DNA of 64,000 nucleotides, from NCBI RefSeq assembly GCF_900129785.1, contig NZ_FSRC01000001.1, forward strand, positions 1,426,001 to 1,490,000. The letters are read 5' to 3'. This DNA is from Algoriphagus halophilus. Its GTDB lineage: Bacteria > Bacteroidota > Bacteroidia > Cytophagales > Cyclobacteriaceae. The notes below the pieces were generated by a model that saw only the letters and a program-made list of their open reading frames with translations, made no database searches and was not told where the DNA came from. A program made the translations under genes and the position numbers. This document shows positions 1 to 9,892 of the stretch, piece after piece (position 1 is the first letter of the stretch; the number at the start of each line of letters is the position of its first letter).

Positions 1-1
1 G

Positions 2-130
2 TTTCCCGGTACCAAAAGGTGTAAAATTGCAGGCTGTGGGGTAGTGATGAAACACATGCACAATGGAATAGAGTACAGGGGTAGCGGCATTTTTAATTAT
101 CAGAACAGAAAAGTCGGTCAATGGTATTAA
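2..130 (+). CDS. C-terminal tail of an unidentified protein (5' end outside window)
   Basis: An open frame enters from the left edge and ends at TAA 128-130, giving 42 residues with two cysteines (CKIAGC) and a polar, aromatic end (QWY). The tail has no family signature I recognise. It could also be a chance open frame, because only the last 129 bases are visible. The 95 bases between it and gyrA contain a TATCTTGC sequence (positions 187-194) that loosely resembles a Bacteroidota -7 box, but no convincing -33 partner. Confidence 0.35.
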   Translation, partial: FPGTKRCKIAGCGVVMKHMHNGIEYRGSGIFNYQNRKVGQWY

Positions 131-225
131 GTTTTTAAAGACGTATTAAGACAATATTTTCTCTTTTCAAACCATTGGGTTTTTACTATCTTGCAGGCTA
201 ATAATCGACCCTACAAAAGCATTAT

Positions 226-2766
226 ATGGCTCAAGGAGAAAACGAGAACATCATACCAATTAACATTGAAGAGGAAATGCGTGGAGCCTACATCGATTAT
301 TCGATGTCGGTTATTGTTTCCAGGGCACTTCCAGACGTCCGTGACGGAATGAAGCCAGTTCATAGAAGGATCCTTTACGGGATGCAAGAACTAGGAGTAC
401 TTCATAACAAACCTTATAAAAAATCTGCGAGAATCGTAGGGGAAGTACTCGGTAAATATCACCCTCATGGTGATTCAGCTGTGTACGACACCATGGTTCG
501 TATGGCACAACCATGGTCACTTCGATATCCACTAGTGGATGGACAAGGTAACTTTGGTTCCATCGATGGGGATAACCCTGCTGCGATGCGTTATACTGAG
601 GCGCGCTTAAAGCGAATTGCCGAAGAAATGCTGGTGGACATCAATAAGGAGACCGTGGACTATCAATTCAACTTTGATGATTCCTTAAAAGAACCGGTTG
701 TTTTACCTGCCAAAGTACCTGCTCTACTTTTAAATGGTGCCTCTGGTATCGCTGTAGGTATGGCTACGAATATGGCTCCTCACAATTTAGGGGAAGTTAT
801 TTCAGGTATTATCGCTTATATCGATAACAGAGAGATAACCGTAGCTGAATTGATGGAACATATTATTGCTCCTGATTTTCCTACCGGCGGTATCATTTAT
901 GGGTATAATGGGGTGAAGGCTGCCTTTGAAACAGGAAGAGGTAGAATTGTCATGCGAGGTAAGGCCAACGTGGAGACTAAAGATGGAGGGAATAAAGAGA
1001 TGATTGTCATCACTGAAATTCCTTACATGGTCAATAAGGCCAACATGGTTGAAAAAACCGCTCAATTGATCAATGAGAAAAAAATTGATGGAATTTCCGC
1101 AATCAGAGATGAATCTGATCGATCAGGAATGCGAATTGTTTATGAATTAAAAAGAGATGCAATTCCATCAGTTGTTTTAAATAACTTATACAAACATACT
1201 CAGTTACAGACTTCATTTTCAGTGAATAATGTTGCCTTGGTTAAAGGAAGACCTTATACGCTCAATTTGAAAGATCTGATTGTTCATTATGTAGATCATA
1301 GGCATGAGGTCATTGTCCGCAGAACGCAGTATGAATTAAAAGAAGCTGAAAAAAGAGCCCACATCCTACAGGGGTATTTGATAGCTTTGGATCATTTGGA
1401 TGAAGTAATTTCTTTGATTAGAAATTCTGCAGATCCAGAAACGGCAAGAAATAGCTTAATTGAAAGATTTGAGTTGAGTGAAATTCAGGCAAGAGCGATT
1501 CTCGACATGAGATTGCAGCGATTGACTGGAATGGAAAGAGATAAAATTATCCAGGAATACAAGGATATCATGGCTTTAATTGAAGAATTGAAGTTCATCC
1601 TTGAAAACGAGGATAAGCGAATGGAGATCATCAAAGAGGAACTGACGGAGATGAAAGACCGTTATTCAGATGATAGGCGAACTGAAATTGAGCATAATGC
1701 AGAGGATTTCAGCTATGAGGACATGATTCCAAACGAAGAAGTAGTGATCACTGTTTCTCATCAAGGATATGTAAAAAGAACCGCCTTAACTGAATATAGA
1801 ACTCAAGGTAGAGGAGGAGTTGGATCTAGAGGAGTAAGTACCAAAGAAGATGATTTCACTGAGTATCTTTTTACTGCCTCTACCCATAATTACCTATTGA
1901 TCTTTACTGATAAGGGGAAATTATTCTGGCTGAAGACCTATGCCATTCCAGAGGGATCTAAAACCTCTAAGGGCAGACCTATCCAAAACTTGATTAATAT
2001 TCAATCGGACGATAAGATTCGATCAATTATTCAAGTAGATGATTTGAATGATGAAGATTATATCAACAATCATTTCTTGGTGATGGTAACCCGAAAAGGA
2101 ATCATAAAGAAAACAACATTAGAGCAATATTCTAGACCAAGAACCAATGGTATTATTGCTTTAAATATTAGAGAAGATGATCAATTAGTCAGAGTAGATA
2201 TGACTAATGGGGATCAACATATCGTAATTGCTGCTAAATCCGGAAGAGCTATTCACTTCCCTGAAACTGCTGTAAGACCGATGGGTAGGACCGCTACAGG
2301 AGTAAAAGCGATTACTTTGACAGGCGAGGATGACTTTGTGATTGGCATGGTTTGTGCCTCTGATGAGTCAGCTACTTTATTGGTGGTTTCAGAAAATGGA
2401 TATGGTAAGCGATCCTATCTAGAAGAGTACAGAATCACTAATAGAGGAGGTAAAGGAGTGAAAGCAATGAATGTGACGGAGAAAACCGGTGCATTGGTTG
2501 CGATCAAAGAAGTGAATGATTCTGACGATTTAATGATTATTAACAAATCCGGAATTATCATCCGAATCTCTATGGATACCCTCCGTATTATGGGAAGAGC
2601 TACTCAAGGAGTTCGATTGATAAAAGTAGGAGAAGAAGATAGTATTTCGTCGGTAGAAAAAATCACGAAAGAGGAGGAAGAAGAAATTGATATTGAAATT
2701 TCTGAAGATTCTCCGGAAGCAACAAACGAATCTCCTGAATCACCGGGGGATGAACCAAATGATTAA
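226..2766 (+). CDS. gyrA: DNA gyrase subunit A
   Basis: This is the ATP-dependent type IIA topoisomerase subunit that cuts and rejoins DNA to introduce negative supercoils, working as A2B2 with GyrB. The 846 residues start [18 protein letters not shown]. The breakage-reunion domain carries the catalytic tyrosine (Y123 in [10 protein letters not shown]) and a quinolone-resistance region with the susceptible residues S84 and D88 (GDSAVYD). The C-terminal pinwheel domain has a GyrA box at about residues 527-533 (QGRGGVG), which favours gyrase over topoisomerase IV ParC. The last 35 residues are very acidic. gyrB is not in the window. The next gene begins 27 bases after the stop with no terminator between, so the two are probably co-transcribed. 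Confidence 0.97.
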   Translation: MAQGENENIIPINIEEEMRGAYIDYSMSVIVSRALPDVRDGMKPVHRRILYGMQELGVLHNKPYKKSARIVGEVLGKYHPHGDSAVYDTMVRMAQPWSLRYPLVDGQGNFGSIDGDNPAAMRYTEARLKRIAEEMLVDINKETVDYQFNFDDSLKEPVVLPAKVPALLLNGASGIAVGMATNMAPHNLGEVISGIIAYIDNREITVAELMEHIIAPDFPTGGIIYGYNGVKAAFETGRGRIVMRGKANVETKDGGNKEMIVITEIPYMVNKANMVEKTAQLINEKKIDGISAIRDESDRSGMRIVYELKRDAIPSVVLNNLYKHTQLQTSFSVNNVALVKGRPYTLNLKDLIVHYVDHRHEVIVRRTQYELKEAEKRAHILQGYLIALDHLDEVISLIRNSADPETARNSLIERFELSEIQARAILDMRLQRLTGMERDKIIQEYKDIMALIEELKFILENEDKRMEIIKEELTEMKDRYSDDRRTEIEHNAEDFSYEDMIPNEEVVITVSHQGYVKRTALTEYRTQGRGGVGSRGVSTKEDDFTEYLFTASTHNYLLIFTDKGKLFWLKTYAIPEGSKTSKGRPIQNLINIQSDDKIRSIIQVDDLNDEDYINNHFLVMVTRKGIIKKTTLEQYSRPRTNGIIALNIREDDQLVRVDMTNGDQHIVIAAKSGRAIHFPETAVRPMGRTATGVKAITLTGEDDFVIGMVCASDESATLLVVSENGYGKRSYLEEYRITNRGGKGVKAMNVTEKTGALVAIKEVNDSDDLMIINKSGIIIRISMDTLRIMGRATQGVRLIKVGEEDSISSVEKITKEEEEEIDIEISEDSPEATNESPESPGDEPND

Positions 2767-2793
2767 CCAAACAAAAAAAGTAAAACGCTAATA

Positions 2794-4008
2794 ATGAAGA
2801 AGCTAATTCTATCAATGGCCTTAATTGGTGCGACAACCTTGGCCTTTGGACAAAAAAAAGTAGTTAGGTCTGCAGAAAAGAACTTCAAATCTGGTGATCT
2901 TCAAACAGCATTATCTGATATCGAAGCTGCAACTGCTGACCCTGAGACAGGAGTAGATCCTGAGACGTATTTAATCAAAGCACAAATCGAAACCAAAATG
3001 TTTGGTTCTGATTCTTCCAACACCAAGCAAACATATGAAGTAGGACAAGCAGCCCTTGCTACTTTTATGAAAGCTTTTGAAATGGGAGGTAGTAATAAAG
3101 AAGATGGTATCGGAAAAGATATTTGGGAAGAAGATGTAATAGGTGTTCCTGATAATTTAAGACCTTATTCTATCAATACGCTTAAGAATACTTCTTTCGA
3201 TAAAGCAATTGAAAGATACAATGAAAATGATCAGGAAATGGCTTACTATTTCTTTGACCTGGCAGGTGAAATTGCTCCTGAAGATACAACCATCCATTAC
3301 AATGCAGGTTTCTTGGCTAATGATTTGGGTATGTATGATGAGGCTAAAAAGCATTTCAACATGCTTTTGGATGTAGAAGAGTACGATAAATTGAATACCT
3401 ATTATTTCATGGTTCAAATCTTGAGTGGTCAGGATGAAAACCCTGAAGGAGCTTATGATATGGTAATGGCAGCTAGAGAAGAATATCCAGAAGATAAGAT
3501 TCTAGCTGAATATGAAATCCAATTATTGCTTCAATTAAATAAAATGGATGAGGCAATGGCTTCTATTCAGGAGGCATTGAAATCAGATCCTAATAATGCT
3601 GCTATCCTGTTAAGATCTGGGTTCTTGAAAGAGAAATCAGGTGATATGGATGGAGCTATGGCAGATTATAAGAAATCTGTTGAAGTAGATCCTGATTTCT
3701 ATGATGGTAACTTCTACACTGGAGCTTTGATGTTAGACAGAGCTAGAGAAATCTTGGCTGATTTGAACGCTCTTCCAGATGATGAGTGGGAAAAGAAGTC
3801 AGAAGCTATGGGTAAAGAAGCTGATAATTATTATAAAGAGTCTATTCCTTATTTCACTAAAGTGTTGGAAATCAGACCAGAAAATACAGATGTAATGGAG
3901 ATTCTTTTCCAAGTTCATACAAGATTAAAGAATACCGAAGAAGCTGATAAGTACAATAAAAAATTGATCGAGCTGAAAGGTCCAAATTGGATGGAAGGTG
4001 GAATGTAA
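2794..4008 (+). CDS. Secreted/periplasmic tetratricopeptide repeat protein
   Basis: The 404-residue protein begins with a clear signal peptide (MKKLILSMALIGATTLAFGQ), so it is exported, probably to the periplasm. Residues about 40-110 look like an initial alpha-helical repeat region, and from about residue 165 there are TPR-like helix pairs, for example around NAGFLANDLGMYDEAKKHF and AAILLRSGFLKEKSGDMDGA. TPRs normally bind protein partners, and there is no catalytic motif. The gene lies 27 bases downstream of gyrA and is followed by a strong terminator, so it is the last gene of that unit. The functional link to gyrase is unknown and may be only transcriptional. Confidence 0.85.
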   Translation: MKKLILSMALIGATTLAFGQKKVVRSAEKNFKSGDLQTALSDIEAATADPETGVDPETYLIKAQIETKMFGSDSSNTKQTYEVGQAALATFMKAFEMGGSNKEDGIGKDIWEEDVIGVPDNLRPYSINTLKNTSFDKAIERYNENDQEMAYYFFDLAGEIAPEDTTIHYNAGFLANDLGMYDEAKKHFNMLLDVEEYDKLNTYYFMVQILSGQDENPEGAYDMVMAAREEYPEDKILAEYEIQLLLQLNKMDEAMASIQEALKSDPNNAAILLRSGFLKEKSGDMDGAMADYKKSVEVDPDFYDGNFYTGALMLDRAREILADLNALPDDEWEKKSEAMGKEADNYYKESIPYFTKVLEIRPENTDVMEILFQVHTRLKNTEEADKYNKKLIELKGPNWMEGGM

Positions 4009-4024
4009 TTTCTAAAAAAGATAG

Positions 4025-4053
4025 AAGGCCAGCCGAAAGGTTGGCCTTTTTTT
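4025..4053 (+). terminator. Rho-independent terminator after the gyrA/TPR unit
   Basis: A 10-bp stem (AAGGCCAGCC pairing with GGTTGGCCTT, one G-U pair) with a GAAA tetraloop is followed directly by a run of seven T, 17 bases after the TPR stop codon. Confidence 0.92.
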
Positions 4054-4327
4054 GTGCCAAAGAGTTTTTCAATTAGCTTACTGTTGAAAGACAGATAGGG
4101 TCATGAAACTAACATTATATAGTCTTCTTACCTCAATACATTGGCCTGGTATTTAATTCTTCTTAGCGTTTAGGGTGAAAAAAAATTTGGAAATTAATAT
4201 CAATTAATTCTTATTAATTATTAGAAAAGTAAAGAAGGAAATCAGACTCACGGAAATTGGTAAAATGGAGATATTGTTTGTTCTATCCTTAGTATCTTTA
4301 CCCTTTATTAGTCTAGTAAGTTTTAGA

Positions 4328-5464
4328 ATGTCTTTGATTAAAAGGTCGGTAGCCCTCACAACCTTATTTTCTCTTTTTTTTCTTTCAAGTTTTGGCCAGG
4401 TCAAATTTCAAAAATCTCTTGTGGTCACTTATGAAAATGGGCCTTTACTTGGCAATGGAAAAGATTGGGCTGAGGAAATCAAAAAAACTGAAGATTATAC
4501 AGGGATCGATATCCGAATGGAATGGAGAAAAATCGAAAATACCTTCTACAATTACCTCTATAGATATCCTAGTATGGGGGTAGGGTTTAGCTCCATGACA
4601 AGGTACTCCAACCAATTGGGTAGACCTATGGGAATCTATGGCTTTATCGAAATGCCTTTTTCTCGCCCTGGAATCTATAATAATTTTTACCTAAGTTATT
4701 TTGGACAGATCGGACTGGGATTTCATATTAAGCCTTACGATGCCGAATCAAACCCATTAAACCAATTCGTAGGTACGAATTTAAATTCCTACATCCATTT
4801 GGGATTTAAGGCCAATTATAAGCTCTCAAATCGAGTCAGCCTGATCGGTTCCATAGGTTTAAAGCATTTTTCCAATGGTGCGATTAAAAGACCAAATGCA
4901 GGAATAAATTACATTCCAATTGGAATTGGAGTGAAAACAAAATTGGGTTCAGTACATCCTCTTCCTACTGAGGCGGTCAACTATCCGGAATTAGAAAAAA
5001 GAGGGTTTTGGAATATTGCGATGTACCTGGGCTATAAAAATTATGAGGTTGATGAAGGAAGCTATTTTAGGGGTGGCTTAGGAATAAATTACCTATGGGA
5101 AGCTTCTTACAAGTATCGGGTAGGTTTGGGCTTGGATTGGTTTTATGGAGCAGGAGTCAATGAGCGCTGGCCTGGGGAAAACACGAATTTTTGGGATGCC
5201 AATTCTTTTGCATTTGTGGGTTCTTGGGAATGGAAGATCAATAAACATTTGTATGCTCCTGTAGCCATAGGAGTGTATTTGGATAGGTCAGAGTTTAATA
5301 ATGAAATGACTTGGTTTTATGAACGTGTAGGAGTGAGGTATCGTTTTGATAACCATATCTTTATGGGTATTCAAATTAAGGCCCATAAAGCAAAAGCAGA
5401 TTTTTTCGAGTTTACGATGGGTTATACGATTCCGGGTAAAGTTCAATATACCCGTTCCAAATAG
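4328..5464 (+). CDS. Acyloxyacyl hydrolase, PagL-like lipid A 3-O-deacylase family
   Basis: This is a predicted outer-membrane beta-barrel esterase that removes an acyl chain from lipid A. The long frame opens at 4265, but I choose ATG 4328 because it begins a normal signal peptide (MSLIKRSVALTTLFSLFFLS, then SFGQ); a TATCTTTA -7-like box at 4293-4300 also lies inside the extension. From 4328 the protein has 378 residues. The PagL signature is present as HFSN at residues 180-183: the family's catalytic His and Ser are H180 and S182, followed by the conserved Asn. The remainder alternates aromatic and glycine-rich strands typical of barrels. It is longer than proteobacterial PagL (about 150-170 residues), as is common for Bacteroidota members. 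It stands alone between a terminator and the PIG-L gene, 82 bases apart. Confidence 0.8.
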   Translation: MSLIKRSVALTTLFSLFFLSSFGQVKFQKSLVVTYENGPLLGNGKDWAEEIKKTEDYTGIDIRMEWRKIENTFYNYLYRYPSMGVGFSSMTRYSNQLGRPMGIYGFIEMPFSRPGIYNNFYLSYFGQIGLGFHIKPYDAESNPLNQFVGTNLNSYIHLGFKANYKLSNRVSLIGSIGLKHFSNGAIKRPNAGINYIPIGIGVKTKLGSVHPLPTEAVNYPELEKRGFWNIAMYLGYKNYEVDEGSYFRGGLGINYLWEASYKYRVGLGLDWFYGAGVNERWPGENTNFWDANSFAFVGSWEWKINKHLYAPVAIGVYLDRSEFNNEMTWFYERVGVRYRFDNHIFMGIQIKAHKAKADFFEFTMGYTIPGKVQYTRSK

Positions 5465-5546
5465 CAGATAGATTCCCCATTAATCACAAAATATTTTTAT
5501 TTGAAGCTGTCATATTTTAGCTTGTGATGATTTACCAAGCCCATTT

Positions 5547-8009
5547 ATGACCAAATCGATAGTAATGCGTGCTTTTGCACTGATCTTAGTTCTATTTTCT
5601 TTCAAGATTTCTAATGCACAGTCCGTTTCCTCCTCACTGCTTTATCAGAAATTGCAGCAGATAAAAGAAACGAGACGGGTATTGTATGTTGCCGCACATC
5701 CTGATGATGAAAATACACGATTGATCTCTTACCTCTCAAATGGGGAAAATTTGCAGGTAGCCTATTTAAGTATGACTAGGGGAGACGGAGGTCAAAATTT
5801 AATTGGGAAGGAATTGGGAGTGGAACTCGGGCAGATTCGAACCCAAGAGTTACTGCAGGCTCGAAAAACAGATGGGGGACGCCAATACTTTTCCAGAGCC
5901 ATTGATTTTGGATATACAAAAACTCCAAATGAAACTTTTCAAAACTGGGAAAGAAAGGAAGTTCTTTCTGATGTAGTATGGGTGATTAGAAATTTTCAGC
6001 CAGATATTATTATTACTCGATTCAATACCATTCCAGGTGGTGGGAATCATGGTCAACATACTACTTCCGCAATTTTAGCAGGAGAGGCTCTTTCAATAGC
6101 AGGCGACCCTACTGTATTCCCTGAACAACTTCAATACGTTGATCCTTGGAAGCCCAAAAGGGTATTTTGGAATACCTATAATTTCCGAGGAGAATTTGAA
6201 AAAGTAGAAGGCGAGCAATACTTTGAGTTTCCTACAGGAGATTACAATCCATTGTTGGGTGAGACCTACAGCCAAATTGCTGCAGATAGTCGCACCATGC
6301 ACAAATCTCAAGGGTTTGGAAGTACTCCAAGAAATGGAGGAGCATTGGATCACATACAGTTTGTAGCAGGTGAACCAGCAGAGAACTCTGCTTTTGACGG
6401 GGTAATCAACCGTTGGGAAACGCTCCCAGGTGGTCAGGAAATTGAAGCGTTAATCGATCAAGCTTTAGCTTCCTTTGATTTTAAAAACCCTCAAAACAAT
6501 CTTGATAAATTACTGGCCATTAAAAAGAAATTGACAGGTCTTTCTGACCCAGCTATTTGGGTGAAGGAGAAACTGAAGAGTATTGATGAGTTGATTATAT
6601 CTTCATTAGGAATAGAAGCTGAATGGATCGTAAATCAAGAGTTAGGGTATCCAGGAGAGGAGATCACCACCACTTTAGAAGTTACTAACCCATCAGATGG
6701 TCATTTAAAAGTCCTTTCATTTGAGAATATTGCTGGGGTAAATCGAATTGATAAAAATCTGGATTACAATGTGCTAATGGAGGTAGATCAGCAGATTGTC
6801 CTTCCTTCAGATGTCCCTCTTTCCCAACCTTATTGGTTAAAAGAACCAACCGATGGAGCACTTTATGAGGTAAAGAATCAACTTGATATTGGAAAGCCCT
6901 TTGATGACAATCAGCTCCAAGGAATTTTGACTTTGGAATACAAAGGGAATCCAATTTCCATAAGCCTTCCCTTAACCTATAAATACAATAGCAGGGTAGA
7001 TGGAGAAGTAAATCAACCTTTCACGGTGGTTCCAAAAATTGACCTATCTGTGTCCAAAGAAAATGTCATTTTGGTGGACGGGGTAGATCAGGATTTTTCA
7101 GTGACAGTTCATTTTTCGGATGAATTGGAAGAAGGAGAATTGACGTTTGAAAATCTGGAGAAGAGTCAATATTCCATCACTTCGGTAGAAACCAATGAAT
7201 TGAATAAAGAGAAAGTATACCAGGTATTGTTTACGTTGGGGAGCAATCAGAAATTGACTGTGACGGCTAATTATGTCACTGAATCGGGTGAGGTTTATAA
7301 TCAAACAACGAATCGAATTTCTTATAGTCATATTCCCAACTTGACCTACTTTAGCCCTTCTTCAATTAATTTGATTAAAGCAGATTGGGAAATATCCGGA
7401 GATAAAATTGGCTATATTGAAGGTGCTGGTGATGATGTACCTAGTGTGTTAAGTTCTTTGGGATACCAAGTCGCTACGATTGGTTCAACTGATTATTCTT
7501 TGGATTATTTAAGCCAGTTCAAAGCGGTAGTCGTTGGAATTCGAGCCTATAATACCAATACTGATTTAATTGAAAATCAGAAGATATTGATGGACTATGT
7601 CGCCCAAGGCGGTAATGTGATCGTTCAATACAATACCACCGGTGGATTGTTATCTGAAGATATGGGGCCTTATCCATTCCAGTTGAGTAGAGATCGGGTT
7701 ACTGTAGAGAATTCTCCTTTCAAGGCAGACTGGAGCCACCCTATACTAGCTGGTCCTAATAAGATAGAGGAAGCTGATTTTGAAGGTTGGGTTCAGGAAA
7801 GAGGCTTGTATTTTGTGACCGATATTTCAGAGCAATACAGCACTCCTTTGCAATTTCAAGATCCGGATGAACCCTTTATGAATGGCTCACTGATCTATGC
7901 AGAATATGGAAAAGGGCATTATGTGTATACGGGAATTTCCTTTTTCAGGGAATTACCAGCTGGGGTTCCAGGTGCAATAAAATTATTCATAAACTTAATC
8001 GAACAATAG
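5547..8009 (+). CDS. Large exported PIG-L (LmbE) family deacetylase
   Basis: This is a predicted zinc-dependent N-acetyl-sugar deacetylase of the GlcNAc-PI de-N-acetylase superfamily. The 820 residues begin with a signal peptide ending near SNAQS. The N-terminal domain has AHPDDE at residues 50-55, giving metal ligands H51 and D54 and the general base D53, and a GGGNHGQH loop supplying the third ligand (H168/H171). Residues from about 340 to 600 are beta-rich, Ig-like sequence. The last 200 residues (from about IPNLTYFSP) resemble a class I glutamine-amidotransferase-like fold. The canonical enzymes are about 250-300 residues, so two thirds of this protein are accessory domains. The substrate is unknown. 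Only two bases separate its stop from a small membrane-peptide frame, which overlaps a symporter gene, so the three probably form one operon that may deacetylate and import a sugar derivative. Confidence 0.88.
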   Translation: MTKSIVMRAFALILVLFSFKISNAQSVSSSLLYQKLQQIKETRRVLYVAAHPDDENTRLISYLSNGENLQVAYLSMTRGDGGQNLIGKELGVELGQIRTQELLQARKTDGGRQYFSRAIDFGYTKTPNETFQNWERKEVLSDVVWVIRNFQPDIIITRFNTIPGGGNHGQHTTSAILAGEALSIAGDPTVFPEQLQYVDPWKPKRVFWNTYNFRGEFEKVEGEQYFEFPTGDYNPLLGETYSQIAADSRTMHKSQGFGSTPRNGGALDHIQFVAGEPAENSAFDGVINRWETLPGGQEIEALIDQALASFDFKNPQNNLDKLLAIKKKLTGLSDPAIWVKEKLKSIDELIISSLGIEAEWIVNQELGYPGEEITTTLEVTNPSDGHLKVLSFENIAGVNRIDKNLDYNVLMEVDQQIVLPSDVPLSQPYWLKEPTDGALYEVKNQLDIGKPFDDNQLQGILTLEYKGNPISISLPLTYKYNSRVDGEVNQPFTVVPKIDLSVSKENVILVDGVDQDFSVTVHFSDELEEGELTFENLEKSQYSITSVETNELNKEKVYQVLFTLGSNQKLTVTANYVTESGEVYNQTTNRISYSHIPNLTYFSPSSINLIKADWEISGDKIGYIEGAGDDVPSVLSSLGYQVATIGSTDYSLDYLSQFKAVVVGIRAYNTNTDLIENQKILMDYVAQGGNVIVQYNTTGGLLSEDMGPYPFQLSRDRVTVENSPFKADWSHPILAGPNKIEEADFEGWVQERGLYFVTDISEQYSTPLQFQDPDEPFMNGSLIYAEYGKGHYVYTGISFFRELPAGVPGAIKLFINLIEQ

Positions 8010-8011
8010 TT

Positions 8012-8116
8012 TTGGAAGAGAAACCGATACGTTGGAAAAACTTATACGTAGGACTATTGGCTAGCCTATTAATAATTATTGCATTGTTCACCTGGATTCA
8101 AAATGCCTTCTCATGA
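8012..8116 (+). CDS. 34-residue single-pass membrane peptide, TTG start, coupled to the symporter
   Basis: A 105-base frame opens with TTG two bases after the PIG-L stop and closes with a TGA that overlaps the symporter ATG (ATGA at 8113-8116). It encodes a charged N-terminus (MEEKPIRWKNLY), one hydrophobic segment of about 20 residues (VGLLASLLIIIALFTW) and a short polar tail. The tight packing on both sides and the positive-inside arrangement suggest a real small protein, perhaps an accessory subunit of the sodium/solute symporter. No ATG exists in this frame, so the TTG start is an inference. It could instead be a translational coupling leader. Confidence 0.55.
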   Translation: MEEKPIRWKNLYVGLLASLLIIIALFTWIQNAFS

Positions 8117-9816
8117 GTTTAATCGATTGGATAGTTTTATTTGGAACCTTGGGAACCATTGCTGCTTATGGAGTTTATAAAACCTACCAACAGAACAGTT
8201 TAGATTCCTACCTGAGAGGGAAACATTCCATGAATTGGTGGACCATTGGTTTGTCAATTATGGCGACTCAAGCGTCTGCTATTACATTTTTAAGTACTCC
8301 AGGTCAGGCATATGAGGATGGAATGCGTTTTATTCAGTTCTATTTTGGATTGCCTCTGGCGATGATTATTATTTCGGTAAGCTTTATTCCTATTTACTAT
8401 AAACTAAAGGTTTATACTGCTTATGAATATTTAGAAAATCGCTTTGACCTCAAGACCAGAACTTTAGCAGCCTTATTGTTTATTATTCAAAGAGGATTAG
8501 CTGCAGGGATTACGATTTATGCCCCCGCGATCATCCTATCCACTCTATTGGGCTGGAATTTAACGTGGACCAATATTTTGATAGGAACTTTGGTAATCGC
8601 TTACACGGTTTCCGGAGGTACTGAGGCGGTATCCATTACCCAAAAGCAGCAAATGGCTGTGATGATGGGAGGAATGATCCTCGCAGGAATTATAGTAATC
8701 CAAATGCTTCCTATTTCTTTTCAGGAAGCGATGCATGTAGCGGGAAAGATGGACCGCTTAAACATGGTCAATTTTGAATTTGATCTAGCGGACCGATACA
8801 ATGTTTGGTCAGGGATGACTGCTGCAGTTTTTCTGTTCCTATCCTATTTTGGAACAGATCAAAGCCAAGTGCAACGCTACCTTTCTGGACAGACTCTTTC
8901 TCAAAGTAGGATGGGGCTGATTATGAATGGCTTTCTTAAAATTCCAATGCAGTTTGTCATCTTGTTTATTGGCGTGATGGTATTTGTTTTTTACCAGTTT
9001 TATCAACCTCCAGTAGTATTTAACAAAGTCCAAACCGACAAATTAAGAGAGAGTGAATATGCTGCGGATTTTGAGCTTTTAGAAGAAAAATATACTGCCA
9101 ATTTTGATGAAAGTAAGGCTACGTATCAGGAATTACTTTCCGCGATCGATCGGAAAGACGTGGCATCTGAAAATCAAATTCAACAAGAATTAAAAGTTCT
9201 AAAAGAAGAACAAAAACAGATCCGGGATGAGGTCAAGGAATTAATTGTTACGAATGATCCGGTTGCTGAAACCAGAGATACAGACTACGTGTTTATGCGA
9301 TTTGTCATGGATAACCTGCCCAAAGGGGTCATTGGATTATTGTTTGCTGTGATCTTCTCTGCGGCCATGTCTTCCAGTGCTTCGGAATTGAATTCATTAG
9401 GTTCTACCAGTACCATTGATTTATATAAGCGATCCATAAAAAAGAATGCTTCTGACAAGCATTATTTACATTCATCTAAATTCTTTACAGCTTTTTGGGG
9501 AGTAGGGGCGATTTTATTCGCAACCTATGCCTCTTTGTTTGAGAATCTGATACAAGCCGTTAATTTATTAGGTTCGCTATTCTATGGAACAATCCTAGGG
9601 ATTTTTATTGTGGGATTTTTCATGAAGTGGATCAAAGGCCAAGCGGTTTTTATTGCCGCTTTGGGCTCTCAGGCGCTTATTCTGCTAATCCATTTTAGAA
9701 ATGGCCTAGGGTTATTTGATTTTGTCTGGAACATAGGCTTTTTATGGTACAATGCGATCGGTTGTTTGGCTGTCATGTTATTTGCAGCTATTGGCCAATT
9801 GATGGTTAAAAAGTAA
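8113..9816 (+). CDS. Sodium:solute symporter (SSS family)
   Basis: This is a 567-residue inner-membrane symporter of the SSS/SLC5 family, which uses the sodium gradient to import sugars, sialic acid, proline or similar solutes. About 13 hydrophobic helices are visible. The family region around TM2 (WWTIGLSIMATQASAITFLS) and the GTDQSQVQRYL motif are clear. Between two helices, residues about 295-390, there is a highly charged insertion rich in Glu, Lys and Gln that looks like a coiled coil facing the cytoplasm or periplasm. Its start overlaps the preceding 34-residue peptide by four bases, and the PIG-L deacetylase lies just upstream, so the imported solute may be the product of that enzyme. 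A strong hairpin terminator follows. Confidence 0.9.
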   Translation: MSLIDWIVLFGTLGTIAAYGVYKTYQQNSLDSYLRGKHSMNWWTIGLSIMATQASAITFLSTPGQAYEDGMRFIQFYFGLPLAMIIISVSFIPIYYKLKVYTAYEYLENRFDLKTRTLAALLFIIQRGLAAGITIYAPAIILSTLLGWNLTWTNILIGTLVIAYTVSGGTEAVSITQKQQMAVMMGGMILAGIIVIQMLPISFQEAMHVAGKMDRLNMVNFEFDLADRYNVWSGMTAAVFLFLSYFGTDQSQVQRYLSGQTLSQSRMGLIMNGFLKIPMQFVILFIGVMVFVFYQFYQPPVVFNKVQTDKLRESEYAADFELLEEKYTANFDESKATYQELLSAIDRKDVASENQIQQELKVLKEEQKQIRDEVKELIVTNDPVAETRDTDYVFMRFVMDNLPKGVIGLLFAVIFSAAMSSSASELNSLGSTSTIDLYKRSIKKNASDKHYLHSSKFFTAFWGVGAILFATYASLFENLIQAVNLLGSLFYGTILGIFIVGFFMKWIKGQAVFIAALGSQALILLIHFRNGLGLFDFVWNIGFLWYNAIGCLAVMLFAAIGQLMVKK

Positions 9817-9840
9817 AACAGAAAGAAAAGTGAAATTCAA

Positions 9841-9876
9841 AAAAAGGGAATTATCGTTTCGATAATTCCCTTTTTT
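9841..9876. terminator. Bidirectional terminator between convergent genes
   Basis: A perfect 16-bp stem (9841-9856 with 9860-9875) and a three-base loop are flanked by an A-run on the left and a T-run on the right. It can therefore stop transcription of the symporter (+) and of the DUF2911 gene (-). Confidence 0.92.
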
Positions 9877-9892
9877 ATTCCCTCTTGCTTCA

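Noticed and set aside
4204..4404. 66-codon minus-strand frame overlapping the PagL-like gene start
   Set aside because: It overlaps the real gene on the other strand and lacks protein character.
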